A stretch of 64,000 nucleotides of DNA, from contig NZ_DATJCH010000010.1 in the NCBI RefSeq assembly GCF_035514885.1, positions 124,001 through 188,000 of the forward strand, read 5' to 3'. The notes under the pieces were generated by a model, which was not told the origin of the DNA, ran no database searches, and worked only from the letters and a program-made list of their open reading frames with translations. A program made the translations under genes and the position numbers. How positions within the stretch are numbered: the first letter of the stretch is position 1; each line of letters opens with the position of its first letter. Positions 36,901 to 44,645 of the stretch are shown here, piece by piece. The stretch comes from Albibacterium sp035514885. Lineage in GTDB: Bacteria; Bacteroidota; Bacteroidia; Sphingobacteriales; Sphingobacteriaceae.

Positions 36901-38009
36901 TTATCCCTTTGTCGTTTGGTAATAAGATCTTCGAGCCATTTTTTAGACTCGATGAGTCGGGGAGTCAATCTGGAACAGGAATTGGACTTGCTTTAGCACG
37001 GTCATTAGCAGAGTTACATGGAGGTAAATTGCAGCTTTTAGCTCCGGAGGATAATATGAATGTCTTTGCTTTAGAATTACCTATTCATCAAAACAATGGA
37101 TATCAATTGTTTGATGAGATTTTGCAACCACAGGCTGAAAAGAAACTTCTCTCGGCTTCCGAAGACGAGGACCGAAAAATACCTGATACTTTAGAGTTAA
37201 AATTAGACAGCTCTCAAAATAATCAACATGGAAATCATTTGTCAGTTTTAATTGTTGAAGATAATGTGGAGATTATTGAGTTTGTTTCAAATATCTTAGC
37301 AGATCAGTATCATGTTATCAAAGCTAAAAATGGAGAGGAAGCCATTTCAGTGCTCAAAACAGATATGGTAAATTTAATTATAAGTGATATTATGATGCCT
37401 ATTATGGATGGGTATGATCTATGTAAACATTTGAAAAACGATCTTGACTATAGCCATATTCCGATTATCCTTTTATCTGCAAAGGGCTCTATGGAATCAA
37501 AGGTTGACGGGCTTGGAGCAGGGGCAGATTCATATATTGAAAAACCATTTTCACCTCAATATTTATTAGCTCAAATAGATAGTTTATTGACTAATCGAGA
37601 AAAAATACGAAAGTATTTTGCTAATTCTCCATTAGTTCATATTAAAACGATGGCTTATTCGGTCGCCGATTATACATTTCTAGAAAATTTAAATGAGGTC
37701 ATCAATAAGAATATTAATAATACCAATTTAGATGTTGAGCAATTAGCTTGGTTAATGAACATGAGCCGACCGACTTTATATCGAAAGATTAAAGCAATCT
37801 GTGAATTGTCGCCTTTAGAATTGATTACCCTAACCCGTCTAAAGAAAGCTGCAGAGCTTTTGGCTGAAAGTGATTATGCAATCAAGAAAATTGCCCTGTC
37901 TGTAGGTTTTAGTTCTCAAACTCAATTTACTAGAAATTTTATGAAACAGTTCGATATAAGCCCGTCAAAATACCGTATGAGTAAATGTGAAGTAAAAATA
38001 GATGAGTAA
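33972..38009 (+). CDS. Hybrid two-component system regulator (one-protein sensor, kinase, receiver, AraC)
   Basis: The 1345-residue protein has a signal peptide (1-21), a periplasmic two-component beta-propeller (about 25-680), a Y_Y_Y domain (about 700-765) and a TM helix (about 772-795). HisKA carries the phospho-acceptor His828 in Thr-His-Glu-Ile-Arg-Thr-Pro-Leu. The HATPase follows, then a receiver with phospho-acceptor Asp1139 (Ile-Ser-Asp-Ile-Met-Met-Pro) and Lys in Glu-Lys-Pro-Phe, and an AraC domain (about 1240-1340). These regulators sense oligosaccharides in the periplasm and activate neighbouring Sus operons. The divergent susC, and possibly the ThuA operon, are the likely targets. 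Confidence 0.95.
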   Translation: MLKTITSFMFLCLSINYVYAQPYYFRNYQVEDGLTYNSVISSLQDSRGFLWFGTKDGLNRFDGYSFKNFQYNPTVKDGIGSNYIFSLDEDRFQNIWVATSSGLYRYDPIDETFTLLEETRGETVTVVKVDNKGEIWYILNQTLFCYNAKIKTIRNYQDEMSFVTSVAITEDDGMWVASGEGYIAKYIPSSDSFVRYDVYKHSAPTLMRWIPVIKSGGKNIILVGTQRQGLKVFHTEDFSYKDVLSLNPDKTPIYIRDIMHYQKDEYWLATESGIFIYDLKKGLKQQLRKDRNDPFSLTDNAVYTLTRDKEGGIWAGTYFGGVNYFAKENSFFQKIFSREAGNILKNNAVRELSVDQYGSMWIGTEDAGLVKYEPKSDKFTSFASDGRKGSISHNNIHGLLAIKDELWIGTYEQGLDVMNIKTGKVVRNYRAGNSTLESNFIESLCLTKNKTLYVGSSGGLYWYQKKQDDFIKIEGIPNVHLHSIVEDKEGILWLAASNNGVYFYNPKNGFVGDLKHDGSNPNSLLSNYINDLTLDSEGNLWITSENGLSKYDIKNKKFTHLSSLNNFPSNVFYKVLEDENKGLWISTAKGLIFMDPSLDHWRLFTKNNGLLNDQFNYKSGYKAVDGSLYFGSVKGLIRFNPIHNTSINHTPAVYFTGFQVSNRELGINVPGSPLKKSILLTNSIVLGPKQSTFSIDFAALSYVSPKMTKYAYRMKGIENDWVYLETNRKVYFTNISPGDYLFEVKAATNSEWGDEVSTLKITVKPPFMASNLAFGIYFIILVSGAYLIHRFNLKRLHERNKRKFALFETKKESEIYRAKLQFFTNITHEIRTPLTLIKGPLEAVIKDLDYNSTLNPSLMIMRKNTDRLIHLTDQLLNFRKAEADNITLSFVKTDVCELVNEVYNRFIHLAESKQCVFEISFPENGLVADLDDEAVRKIISNLFSNAIKYSNGTIMVDLEIDHEENFFTFKVKTDGKLIPLSFGNKIFEPFFRLDESGSQSGTGIGLALARSLAELHGGKLQLLAPEDNMNVFALELPIHQNNGYQLFDEILQPQAEKKLLSASEDEDRKIPDTLELKLDSSQNNQHGNHLSVLIVEDNVEIIEFVSNILADQYHVIKAKNGEEAISVLKTDMVNLIISDIMMPIMDGYDLCKHLKNDLDYSHIPIILLSAKGSMESKVDGLGAGADSYIEKPFSPQYLLAQIDSLLTNREKIRKYFANSPLVHIKTMAYSVADYTFLENLNEVINKNINNTNLDVEQLAWLMNMSRPTLYRKIKAICELSPLELITLTRLKKAAELLAESDYAIKKIALSVGFSSQTQFTRNFMKQFDISPSKYRMSKCEVKIDE

Positions 38010-38023
38010 ATTTAAACAAAATC

Positions 38024-38059
38024 AAAAAGCCGTTTTTCTATTTAGGAAAACGGCTTTTT
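38024..38059. terminator. Bidirectional intrinsic terminator
   Basis: Arms AAAAAGCCGTTTTTC and GAAAACGGCTTTTT flank a short loop, with T-runs on both strands. It serves the hybrid regulator on the plus strand and the tRNA-Lys on the minus strand. Confidence 0.88.
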
Positions 38060-38069
38060 AATTTGTGTG

Positions 38070-38142
38070 TGACCCCGGAGAGGATCGAACTCTCGACCCA
38101 CTGATTAAGAGTCAGTTGCTCTACCAGCTGAGCTACGAAGTC
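38070..38142 (-). tRNA. tRNA-Lys (anticodon CTT)
   Basis: A 73-base cloverleaf on the minus strand. The acceptor 5' arm GACTTCG pairs with CGGGGTC (two G-U pairs). The D-arm contains AGCTCAGCTGGTAGAGCA. The anticodon stem ACTGA/TCAGT closes the loop CTCTTAA, giving anticodon CTT (codon AAG). The T-arm contains GTTCGATC. The discriminator is A, and CCA is not encoded. It lies in its own small unit with the bidirectional terminator just downstream. Confidence 0.95.
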
Positions 38143-38251
38143 TAACGAGGTGCAATATTAAGCATAAAATGCGAAATGAAAAGATATTTTACCGATTTTT
38201 TTCTAGTCTTTTTTGGCAAATATTACAATTAGAAAATAGAAATATAGGATG

Positions 38252-38977
38252 TTATTCTATTGAGAAATCTGCATTAACAACAGCAGTTATTTCCTTTCTG
38301 ATTGAAGAAACATCATTTATCCCCATATCAGAAACCATATTGGAGTTTTCGGGAGTAATCTGAATAACACCCATTCTTGCACGTCTCAATGTGCCTAGTT
38401 TACGACCGGTAGCATCTGCAATTCTTTCTCCTCTGGTCATAGCATCTTTTGCTGCTTCTGCTTGTATTTCTATTTTTATATCTCCTAATTTGGTGTAATA
38501 ATATTCAGGTTGATTTACCGTAAAGCTTACACCTTGCTCAACCAACGAACTAATCTCTAAAGACACATCCTTGATTTTATTGACATCTGTTGAGGAAACG
38601 CCGATCATTTGTGAAGTGGTATAAGAAGATATTCCTATTTGTCGGCCGTTCTGGTCGTATTGATAATTAGCATAGCTGTTAATAGTCTGAAACTCTATGC
38701 TATCTTCTTTAAAACCTTTGTCCTTTAAATAAGATATAACGATAGGTTTTTGAGTTTGCAGCTTTTGATAAGCATCTTTAGGAGATGCAGCTTCAACGCT
38801 TAGCATCCCGCGAAGTATTCCTAGGTCAGATACGATTACTTTTTTAGCAGAACCCGTTGTATTGATACTTTGATCTTCACTTTTTATATTCTTTACAGTA
38901 ATAGCAAGAATAACTGTAGCAACAATTGCTGCAATTGATATAATAAGGGCCGGAATTATAAAATGATTTCGAGTCAT
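38252..38977 (-). CDS. SIMPL-domain (DUF541) protein
   Basis: The 241-residue protein has an N-terminal signal anchor (Ile-Ile-Pro-Ala-Leu-Ile-Ile-Ser-Ile-Ala-Ala). A SIMPL/DUF541 domain follows: Thr-Gly-Ser-Ala-Lys-Lys-Val-Ile-Val-Ser-Asp near the start, then a Tyr-rich strand and the C-terminal Ala-Lys-Asp-Ala-Met-Thr-Arg-Gly-Glu-Arg-Ile-Ala. These periplasmic proteins have no well-defined role. ATG 38977 is chosen because the longer frame overlaps ychF and lacks a signal anchor. It lies 4 bases after the ychF stop, so they are co-transcribed. Confidence 0.82.
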   Translation of the reverse strand: MTRNHFIIPALIISIAAIVATVILAITVKNIKSEDQSINTTGSAKKVIVSDLGILRGMLSVEAASPKDAYQKLQTQKPIVISYLKDKGFKEDSIEFQTINSYANYQYDQNGRQIGISSYTTSQMIGVSSTDVNKIKDVSLEISSLVEQGVSFTVNQPEYYYTKLGDIKIEIQAEAAKDAMTRGERIADATGRKLGTLRRARMGVIQITPENSNMVSDMGINDVSSIRKEITAVVNADFSIE

Positions 38978-38981
38978 ATCC

Positions 38982-40082
38982 TTAAACGTTGAATCTGAAG
39001 TGCATAATATCGCCATCTTCAACGATATACGTTTTACCTTCAACACTTAGTTTTCCAGCTTCTTTACAAGCATTTTCTGATCCTAAAGCAACGAAGTCCT
39101 TATATTTTATAACTTCTGCACGGATAAAGCCCTTCTCAAAGTCGGTGTGGATAACCCCAGCTGCTTGAGGTGCAGTAAAACCTTGAGTAATGGTCCAGGC
39201 TCTAACCTCTTGTACACCCGCTGTAAAGTAAGTAGAAAGGTTTAATAGTTTATAGGCTGCCTGAATTAACTTGGTTACTCCTGATTCTGACAGACCCATA
39301 TCTTCTAAGAATACTTGTCTCTCTTCGTAACTTTCGAGTTCAGCAATTTCAGATTCTATCTTAGCAGAAATGATTAACACTTCTGCATTCTCGTCTTTTA
39401 CAGCTTCTTTAACCAGGTCAACATATTTGTTGCCTTCAACTACTGATGCTTCATCAACATTACAAACATATAGAACAGGTTTTTGAGTTAATAAACCCAA
39501 GTCACTGATGTATTCAAAATCTTCTTCTGAAAGGGGAGCTATACGAACAGATTTTCCGCTTTCAAGCGTGGTTTTTATTACTGATAAGATTTCATACGTT
39601 TTTTTCGCATCTTTATCGCCACCGGTTTTAGCCATCTTTTCAACCTTCTGGATACGTTTAACTACAGTATCCAAATCTTTTAGTTGAAGCTCGGTGTCAA
39701 TAATTTCTTTATCGCGAATTGGATCTACAGAACCATCAACGTGGATAACGTTGCCATCATCAAAACAACGCAAAACGTGTATGATAGCATTCGTAGTACG
39801 AATATTACCAAGGAACTGATTCCCTAAACCTTCTCCTTTACTGGCTCCTTTAACCAATCCAGCTATATCAACAATCTCAATGGTATTAGGAACAATGCGT
39901 TGGGGTTTAACCAGCTCACTTAGTTTATTTAACCTACTATCGGGTACAGTAATTACGCCGACATTGGGTTCGATTGTGCAAAAAGGAAAGTTAGCTGCTT
40001 GTGCTTTTGCATTAGATAAACAATTAAACAAAGTTGATTTTCCAACATTTGGTAATCCGACAATTCCGCATTGTAATGCCAT
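38982..40082 (-). CDS. ychF: Redox-regulated ATPase YchF (OLA1 family)
   Basis: The 366-residue protein has G1 Gly-Leu-Pro-Asn-Val-Gly-Lys-Ser-Thr (about 8-16). It has G3 Asp-Ile-Ala-Gly-Leu-Val-Lys-Gly-Ala-Ser-Lys-Gly-Glu-Gly-Leu-Gly-Asn, a coiled-coil insert, and a C-terminal TGS-like domain ending Asp-Gly-Asp-Ile-Met-His-Phe-Arg-Phe-Asn-Val. YchF is a conserved ribosome- and stress-associated ATPase of the Obg group. Confidence 0.97.
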   Translation of the reverse strand: MALQCGIVGLPNVGKSTLFNCLSNAKAQAANFPFCTIEPNVGVITVPDSRLNKLSELVKPQRIVPNTIEIVDIAGLVKGASKGEGLGNQFLGNIRTTNAIIHVLRCFDDGNVIHVDGSVDPIRDKEIIDTELQLKDLDTVVKRIQKVEKMAKTGGDKDAKKTYEILSVIKTTLESGKSVRIAPLSEEDFEYISDLGLLTQKPVLYVCNVDEASVVEGNKYVDLVKEAVKDENAEVLIISAKIESEIAELESYEERQVFLEDMGLSESGVTKLIQAAYKLLNLSTYFTAGVQEVRAWTITQGFTAPQAAGVIHTDFEKGFIRAEVIKYKDFVALGSENACKEAGKLSVEGKTYIVEDGDIMHFRFNV

Positions 40083-40129
40083 TGGTATTTTAGTTTAGAT
40101 GATAGGATTTAACCTACTGTAAATTGTCG

Positions 40130-40137
40130 CAAAGATA
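40130..40137 (-). promoter_or_regulatory. Possible -7 element for ychF
   Basis: Minus-strand TATCTTTG fits TAnnTTTG 47 bases before the ychF ATG. No TTG occurs at the expected -33 distance, so this is a weak call. Confidence 0.35.
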
Positions 40138-40230
40138 AAAATTTTAACCTTTTAATGGTATTAATTTGTCATATCATATTTTTCATCCTACTTTTATACA
40201 TAAAACAAAAAAATCAATATACAAATAAAT

Positions 40231-41964
40231 ATGGCTACGATAGACCCTCAAATACAACAAAGAGCTCAGTTATGGTTAAATGCACCATACGATATTGAGA
40301 CCATCGAAGCTGTTCAGGCGATGATCGATAAAAACGAGGTTAGTGAACTAACCGATTCTTTTTATAAAGATTTGGAATTTGGAACAGGTGGCTTGCGTGG
40401 AACCATGGGAGTAGGCACTAATCGGATTAACAAATATACCTTAGGTAAGGCAACACAAGGTTTTAGCAATTACCTGAAGGGACTTTATCCGTCAGAAGAA
40501 ATCCGGGTAGTTGTTTCATACGATAGTCGTAATAACTCTCGCGAATTTGCTAAAATTGTAGCGGATGTGTTTTCGGGAAATGGACTGATAGTTTATTTCT
40601 TTGATGAGCTAAGACCAACTCCGGAATTATCCTTTGCTATCCGTGAATTAAACTGCCATGGTGGTGTTATGCTAACGGCTTCTCATAATCCCAAAGAATA
40701 CAATGGCTATAAGGCTTATGGAAGAGATGGTGGACAGCTTGTTGCTCCGCATGATAATAATGTAATAGAAGAGGTTAATAAAATTGCTGATTTAAGTAAG
40801 ATAAAATTCGAAGCAAAAGAAGAGAATATTAAACACTTAGGTCTTGAAATGGATGATACTTATATTCAAGGACTAAAAGCTCTTTCACTGAATCCATCGA
40901 TTGTTGAAGCGCAAAAAGATCTTAAGATTGTGTATTCTTCCATCCATGGAACTGGAATTACTGTAGTGCCAAAGACGCTGGAAGCTTGGGGCTTTCGCAA
41001 TGTGCATTTAGTTGAAGAACAGGCTAAGCCCGATGGGAATTTTCCTACAGTAGTATATCCCAATCCAGAAGAGCAAGACGCTATGATGCTTGCAACCAAT
41101 AAAGGAAAAGAGCTGGATGCAGATGTTGTGATGGCAACAGATCCGGATGCAGATCGAGTTGGAGTAGCTGTTAAGGATACGGATGGTGTTTTTCAACTAC
41201 TAAATGGTAATCAGATCTTTAGCTTATTGGCTGAATATGTACTTGGTTCTTATCAAGAAAGCGGTCAGTCTTTTAACAATCGTTATATCGTTAAAACCAT
41301 TGTAACCAGTAACCTGATATTGGAAATCGCTAAAAAATACGGCGTACGCTGTTATGATGTATTAACGGGTTTCAAATTTATTGGTGAGCTAATGACTTTA
41401 AAACTTGGCGAGGAGGAGTTTATTCTTGGTGGGGAGGAAAGCTATGGTTTTCTAATCGGAGATTTGGTGCGTGATAAGGATGCGGTCGTTTCTTGTGCTT
41501 TTATTGCAGAAATGACTGCCTATTTCAAAAGTAAGGGTAAAACTCTTTTTGAAGCTTTATTGGATATCTATTCACAATACGGTTATTTTAAAGAGAAGCA
41601 AGTATCACTTACTAAAAAAGGAAAGGCCGGTGCTGAAGAAATTAAAGAAATGATGGATCAGTTTAGAGCTACACCACCAAAATACCTGGGAGGTATAGAG
41701 ATTGTGAGTATCAAAGATTATAAAACATCCCGTTCTTTAACAGTTTCTACACAACAAGAAGAAGTTATTGATCTTCCAAAATCAGATGTATTGCAGTTCA
41801 TAACATCCGAAGGTGATGTAATATCAATCAGACCTTCTGGTACAGAACCTAAGATAAAATTCTACTGTAATGTTAAACTAGCCAAAGGCTCAAATATTGA
41901 CTATCAGGAATCGCAAAGGATTTTAGATGAAAAAGTTGACTTAATTATGAAGGACCTTATATAA
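40231..41964 (+). CDS. Phosphohexomutase (phosphoglucomutase/phosphomannomutase)
   Basis: The 577-residue protein has the alpha-D-phosphohexomutase four-domain layout. Phosphoserine loop Thr-Ala-Ser-His-Asn-Pro-Lys-Glu-Tyr-Asn-Gly-Tyr-Lys is near 150. Metal loop Asp-Pro-Asp-Ala-Asp-Arg-Val-Gly is near 305. Sugar loop Gly-Gly-Glu-Glu-Ser-Tyr-Gly is near 405. Phosphate loop Arg-Pro-Ser-Gly-Thr-Glu-Pro-Lys is near the C-terminus. It interconverts hexose 1- and 6-phosphates. The length and sequence are those of the Bacteroidota/Firmicutes PgcA-like group. Confidence 0.95.
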   Translation: MATIDPQIQQRAQLWLNAPYDIETIEAVQAMIDKNEVSELTDSFYKDLEFGTGGLRGTMGVGTNRINKYTLGKATQGFSNYLKGLYPSEEIRVVVSYDSRNNSREFAKIVADVFSGNGLIVYFFDELRPTPELSFAIRELNCHGGVMLTASHNPKEYNGYKAYGRDGGQLVAPHDNNVIEEVNKIADLSKIKFEAKEENIKHLGLEMDDTYIQGLKALSLNPSIVEAQKDLKIVYSSIHGTGITVVPKTLEAWGFRNVHLVEEQAKPDGNFPTVVYPNPEEQDAMMLATNKGKELDADVVMATDPDADRVGVAVKDTDGVFQLLNGNQIFSLLAEYVLGSYQESGQSFNNRYIVKTIVTSNLILEIAKKYGVRCYDVLTGFKFIGELMTLKLGEEEFILGGEESYGFLIGDLVRDKDAVVSCAFIAEMTAYFKSKGKTLFEALLDIYSQYGYFKEKQVSLTKKGKAGAEEIKEMMDQFRATPPKYLGGIEIVSIKDYKTSRSLTVSTQQEEVIDLPKSDVLQFITSEGDVISIRPSGTEPKIKFYCNVKLAKGSNIDYQESQRILDEKVDLIMKDLI

Positions 41965-41978
41965 CTATGCCGTTATCC

Positions 41979-42011
41979 TTTGTTAAAAACGCATCCGTTT
42001 TTGTACATTTG
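41979..42011 (+). promoter_or_regulatory. Consensus promoter for the mqnE operon
   Basis: TTTG (41979-41982), 21 bases, then TACATTTG (42004-42011) matches TTTG-N19-21-TAnnTTTG. The mqnE ATG at 42024 is only 12 bases after the -7, so the untranslated leader must be very short. Confidence 0.75.
41985..42002 (+). terminator. Small hairpin with T-run inside the mqnE promoter spacer
   Basis: AAAAACG-CATC-CGTTTTT forms a 7-bp stem ending in five T, 20 bases after the phosphohexomutase stop. It may be a weak terminator for that gene. It lies wholly between the -33 and -7 of the next promoter. Confidence 0.4.
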
Positions 42012-42023
42012 TCATAAACGAAT

Positions 42024-43238
42024 ATGGGTATGGATGCTGAAAGCAAAATCAAATTTTTACTGGAGAACGAACGTTTAGATTCAGGTTTAAAGGCCATTGC
42101 TGCTAAAGTGCTTGAAGGGGAACGAATTAGTTTTGACGAAGGCGTTCTGCTATTTGAAAGAGGAGAATTGGGGTATTTAGGTGTTTTAGCTAATTATATT
42201 CGAGAGAAAAGACATGGTGATTATACCTATTTTAATAGGAACTTTCATATAGAACCTACCAATGTCTGCGTTTACGATTGTAAATTCTGTTCTTATTCCC
42301 GCCTTATAAAGAATAGAGACGATGGTTGGGAAATGGATGTAGACGCCATGATGGATATCGTACGTAAGTACGATAATGAAGCTGTTACCGAAGTTCACAT
42401 TACCGGAGGAGTCGTACCAAAACAAGATCTTGATTTTTATGCTTCATTCTTCCGTAGATCGAAAGCTCATCGCCCCGAACTGCATATCAAGGCGTTAACT
42501 CCTGTGGAATATTATTATATTTTCAAGAAGGCAAAGCTAAGCCATTATGAAGGTATGAAATATATGAAAGAAGCAGGACTGGATTCTATGCCGGGAGGAG
42601 GAGCAGAGATATTCCATCCGGAAATAAGAGAGCAAATTGCAGCAGATAAATGTAATGCAGAGCAATGGCTTGATATTCATGAACAAGCACACAAATTAGG
42701 TATGCGCAGCAACGCAACCATGCTATACGGACATATCGAAAAGTATCATCATCGGATTGACCATATGGAAAGGTTACGTCAGTTACAAGATAAAACCGGA
42801 GGCTTTCAAGCATTTATTCCATTGAAGTTCAGAAATAAAGACAATCAAATGTCTCATGTACCTGAAGTTTCTGTTATTGAAGATCTTCGTAACTATGCAA
42901 TCAGTCGTATTTACCTTGATAATTTTGACCATATTAAGTCGTATTGGGCTATGATTGGTCGAGATACCGCACAACTTTCTTTAAGTTTTGGTGTAGATGA
43001 CATCGATGGAACAATTGATGATACAACTAAAATTTATTCTATGGCAGGCTCGGAAGAACAAGCCCCTAAAATGAGTACTCAGCAACTCGTTGAGCTGATA
43101 CGGCACGTAGGTCGGCATCCCATTGAACGCAGTACTTTATACGATGTGATTACAGATTATAAAGATGTGGTATTTGAAGATGAGAACGAAAAGAAAGCAC
43201 GTTATTATCCGCTTCCTGTAATTGGAGAGAAAGCATAG
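42024..43238 (+). CDS. mqnE: Aminofutalosine synthase MqnE (radical SAM)
   Basis: The 404-residue radical SAM protein has the cluster motif Cys-Val-Tyr-Asp-Cys-Lys-Phe-Cys (about 79-86), and Pro-Gly-Gly-Gly-Ala-Glu-Ile-Phe plus Ala-Thr-Met-Leu-Tyr-Gly-His typical of MqnE/MqnC-type enzymes. The fit is to MqnE, which joins 3-(1-carboxyvinyloxy)benzoate and SAM to make aminofutalosine, the second step of futalosine menaquinone synthesis. It is the first gene of an operon with a histidine phosphatase and mqnA. Confidence 0.9.
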   Translation: MGMDAESKIKFLLENERLDSGLKAIAAKVLEGERISFDEGVLLFERGELGYLGVLANYIREKRHGDYTYFNRNFHIEPTNVCVYDCKFCSYSRLIKNRDDGWEMDVDAMMDIVRKYDNEAVTEVHITGGVVPKQDLDFYASFFRRSKAHRPELHIKALTPVEYYYIFKKAKLSHYEGMKYMKEAGLDSMPGGGAEIFHPEIREQIAADKCNAEQWLDIHEQAHKLGMRSNATMLYGHIEKYHHRIDHMERLRQLQDKTGGFQAFIPLKFRNKDNQMSHVPEVSVIEDLRNYAISRIYLDNFDHIKSYWAMIGRDTAQLSLSFGVDDIDGTIDDTTKIYSMAGSEEQAPKMSTQQLVELIRHVGRHPIERSTLYDVITDYKDVVFEDENEKKARYYPLPVIGEKA

Positions 43239-43271
43239 ACTTCTGAGAGCTTTAAAGCAAAATAGTAAAAT

Positions 43272-43898
43272 TTGAAAAGATCACTGTATATTATAAGACA
43301 CGGGCAAACCGACCTAAACAAAATGGGTATCGTACAAGGCCGTGGTGTTAATTCTCCGCTCAATGACCATGGAATATTACAAGCGAAAGCTTTTTATGAA
43401 AGCTATCGGCATATTCCTTTTGATCATGTAATTACCTCAACCTTATTAAGAACTCATCAAACCGTGGAAGCTTTTATTCAAGATGGTATCCCTTGGGTTC
43501 AACATGCTGGTTTAGATGAGATTAGTTGGGGAATCTACGAAGGAAAACATCAAGATGAAGAAATTGCAGCAGGATTTAACAAGTTAGTAGAGAGTTGGAT
43601 TGGTGGAGATTTAGATGTCTGTGTAGATGAGGGAGAGACTCCTAATCAGATGAAAATACGCCAGCAAACAGCTATTAAAGATATTCTGGAAATTACGGAA
43701 GGGGATAAAAATGTTTTGATCTGTATGCATGGCCGCGCAATGCGAATGCTGCTTTGCTTACTTACCAACCAATCGTATTCGCTTATGGATACCTTTCCGC
43801 ATACCAATACAGCCTTGTATAAAGTGGATTATAATGAGGGTGATTTTGATATTGATATATTCTACAATATAGATCACCTGGAAAATTTAGAAGAGTAA
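43272..43898 (+). CDS. Histidine phosphatase family protein
   Basis: The 208-residue protein has catalytic Arg-His-Gly-Gln-Thr at residues 9-13, second His in Met-His-Gly-Arg-Ala, and phosphate-binding Arg in Thr-Leu-Leu-Arg-Thr-His-Gln. The start codon is TTG at 43272, because the next in-frame ATG would remove the catalytic Arg-His-Gly. The fold covers phosphoglycerate mutases, alpha-ribazole phosphatases and others, and the substrate is unknown. It sits between mqnE and mqnA, with only one base before the mqnA ATG, suggesting a role linked to menaquinone synthesis. Confidence 0.88.
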   Translation: MKRSLYIIRHGQTDLNKMGIVQGRGVNSPLNDHGILQAKAFYESYRHIPFDHVITSTLLRTHQTVEAFIQDGIPWVQHAGLDEISWGIYEGKHQDEEIAAGFNKLVESWIGGDLDVCVDEGETPNQMKIRQQTAIKDILEITEGDKNVLICMHGRAMRMLLCLLTNQSYSLMDTFPHTNTALYKVDYNEGDFDIDIFYNIDHLENLEE

Positions 43899-43899
43899 A

Positions 43900-44637
43900 A
43901 TGAATAAAATAAAAATATCTGCCGTATCTTATATCAATACAAGTCCATTTATGTACGGTATTAACCGGAGTGAGGAGCTGTTGGCAAATAGTGATATCAG
44001 CTTAGATATTCCGTCTGTCTGTGCAGAAAAATTAATAGAAAATAAAGTTGATATCGGATTAGTGCCTGTTGCTGCTTTATTGGATATTCCTGACTATAAA
44101 ATCATATCAGATTATTGCATTGGTTCTGTTGGAGCAGTTACTTCTGTTTTTATCTTTAGTAAAAAGCCCATTGAAGAAATTCAAACACTGCGTTTAGATT
44201 CACATTCACGCACATCCAATAATCTTGCCCGTGTCTTATTAAAAAACTATTGGAAGAAATCAATTACATTAAGTACAGATGAGGATGCAGATGCCTATGT
44301 TTTAATAGGTGACCGTACTTTTGGAAAAGTAGGTTCAGAGCCTTACGCCTATGATCTAGGAGAAGCATGGATGGATTTTACTGGCTTGCCATTCGCCTAT
44401 GCTGTATGGGCAGCTAATAAGGCCATACCAGAATCTTTTCTTCAGGTCTTTAACACAGCATTAAAATACGGACTAGATCACCGTGATAAATTGTTCGATG
44501 AATTACCTGAGATTGAGAATTTCGATTTGAGAGAATATTTAATGAAGTCGATCGACTTCGACTTAACCTTGGAGAAAAGAAATGCTATTCAACTATTTCA
44601 CCACTACATTAATGAATTAAATCTAGTGGTGAAATAA
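43900..44637 (+). CDS. mqnA: Chorismate dehydratase MqnA
   Basis: The 245-residue MqnA/MqnD-family protein has Ile-Ser-Ala-Val-Ser-Tyr-Ile-Asn-Thr-Ser-Pro-Phe at the N-terminus, Asp-Ile-Gly-Leu-Val-Pro-Val-Ala-Ala-Leu, and Arg-Leu-Asp-Ser-His-Ser-Arg-Thr-Ser-Asn-Asn-Leu-Ala-Arg. The N-terminal Ser-Tyr-Ile-Asn-Thr-Pro-like phrase marks MqnA, which dehydrates chorismate as the first step of the futalosine pathway. It is the last gene of the operon. MqnB, MqnC and MqnD are not in this window. Confidence 0.9.
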   Translation: MNKIKISAVSYINTSPFMYGINRSEELLANSDISLDIPSVCAEKLIENKVDIGLVPVAALLDIPDYKIISDYCIGSVGAVTSVFIFSKKPIEEIQTLRLDSHSRTSNNLARVLLKNYWKKSITLSTDEDADAYVLIGDRTFGKVGSEPYAYDLGEAWMDFTGLPFAYAVWAANKAIPESFLQVFNTALKYGLDHRDKLFDELPEIENFDLREYLMKSIDFDLTLEKRNAIQLFHHYINELNLVVK

Positions 44638-44645
44638 TAATATTA

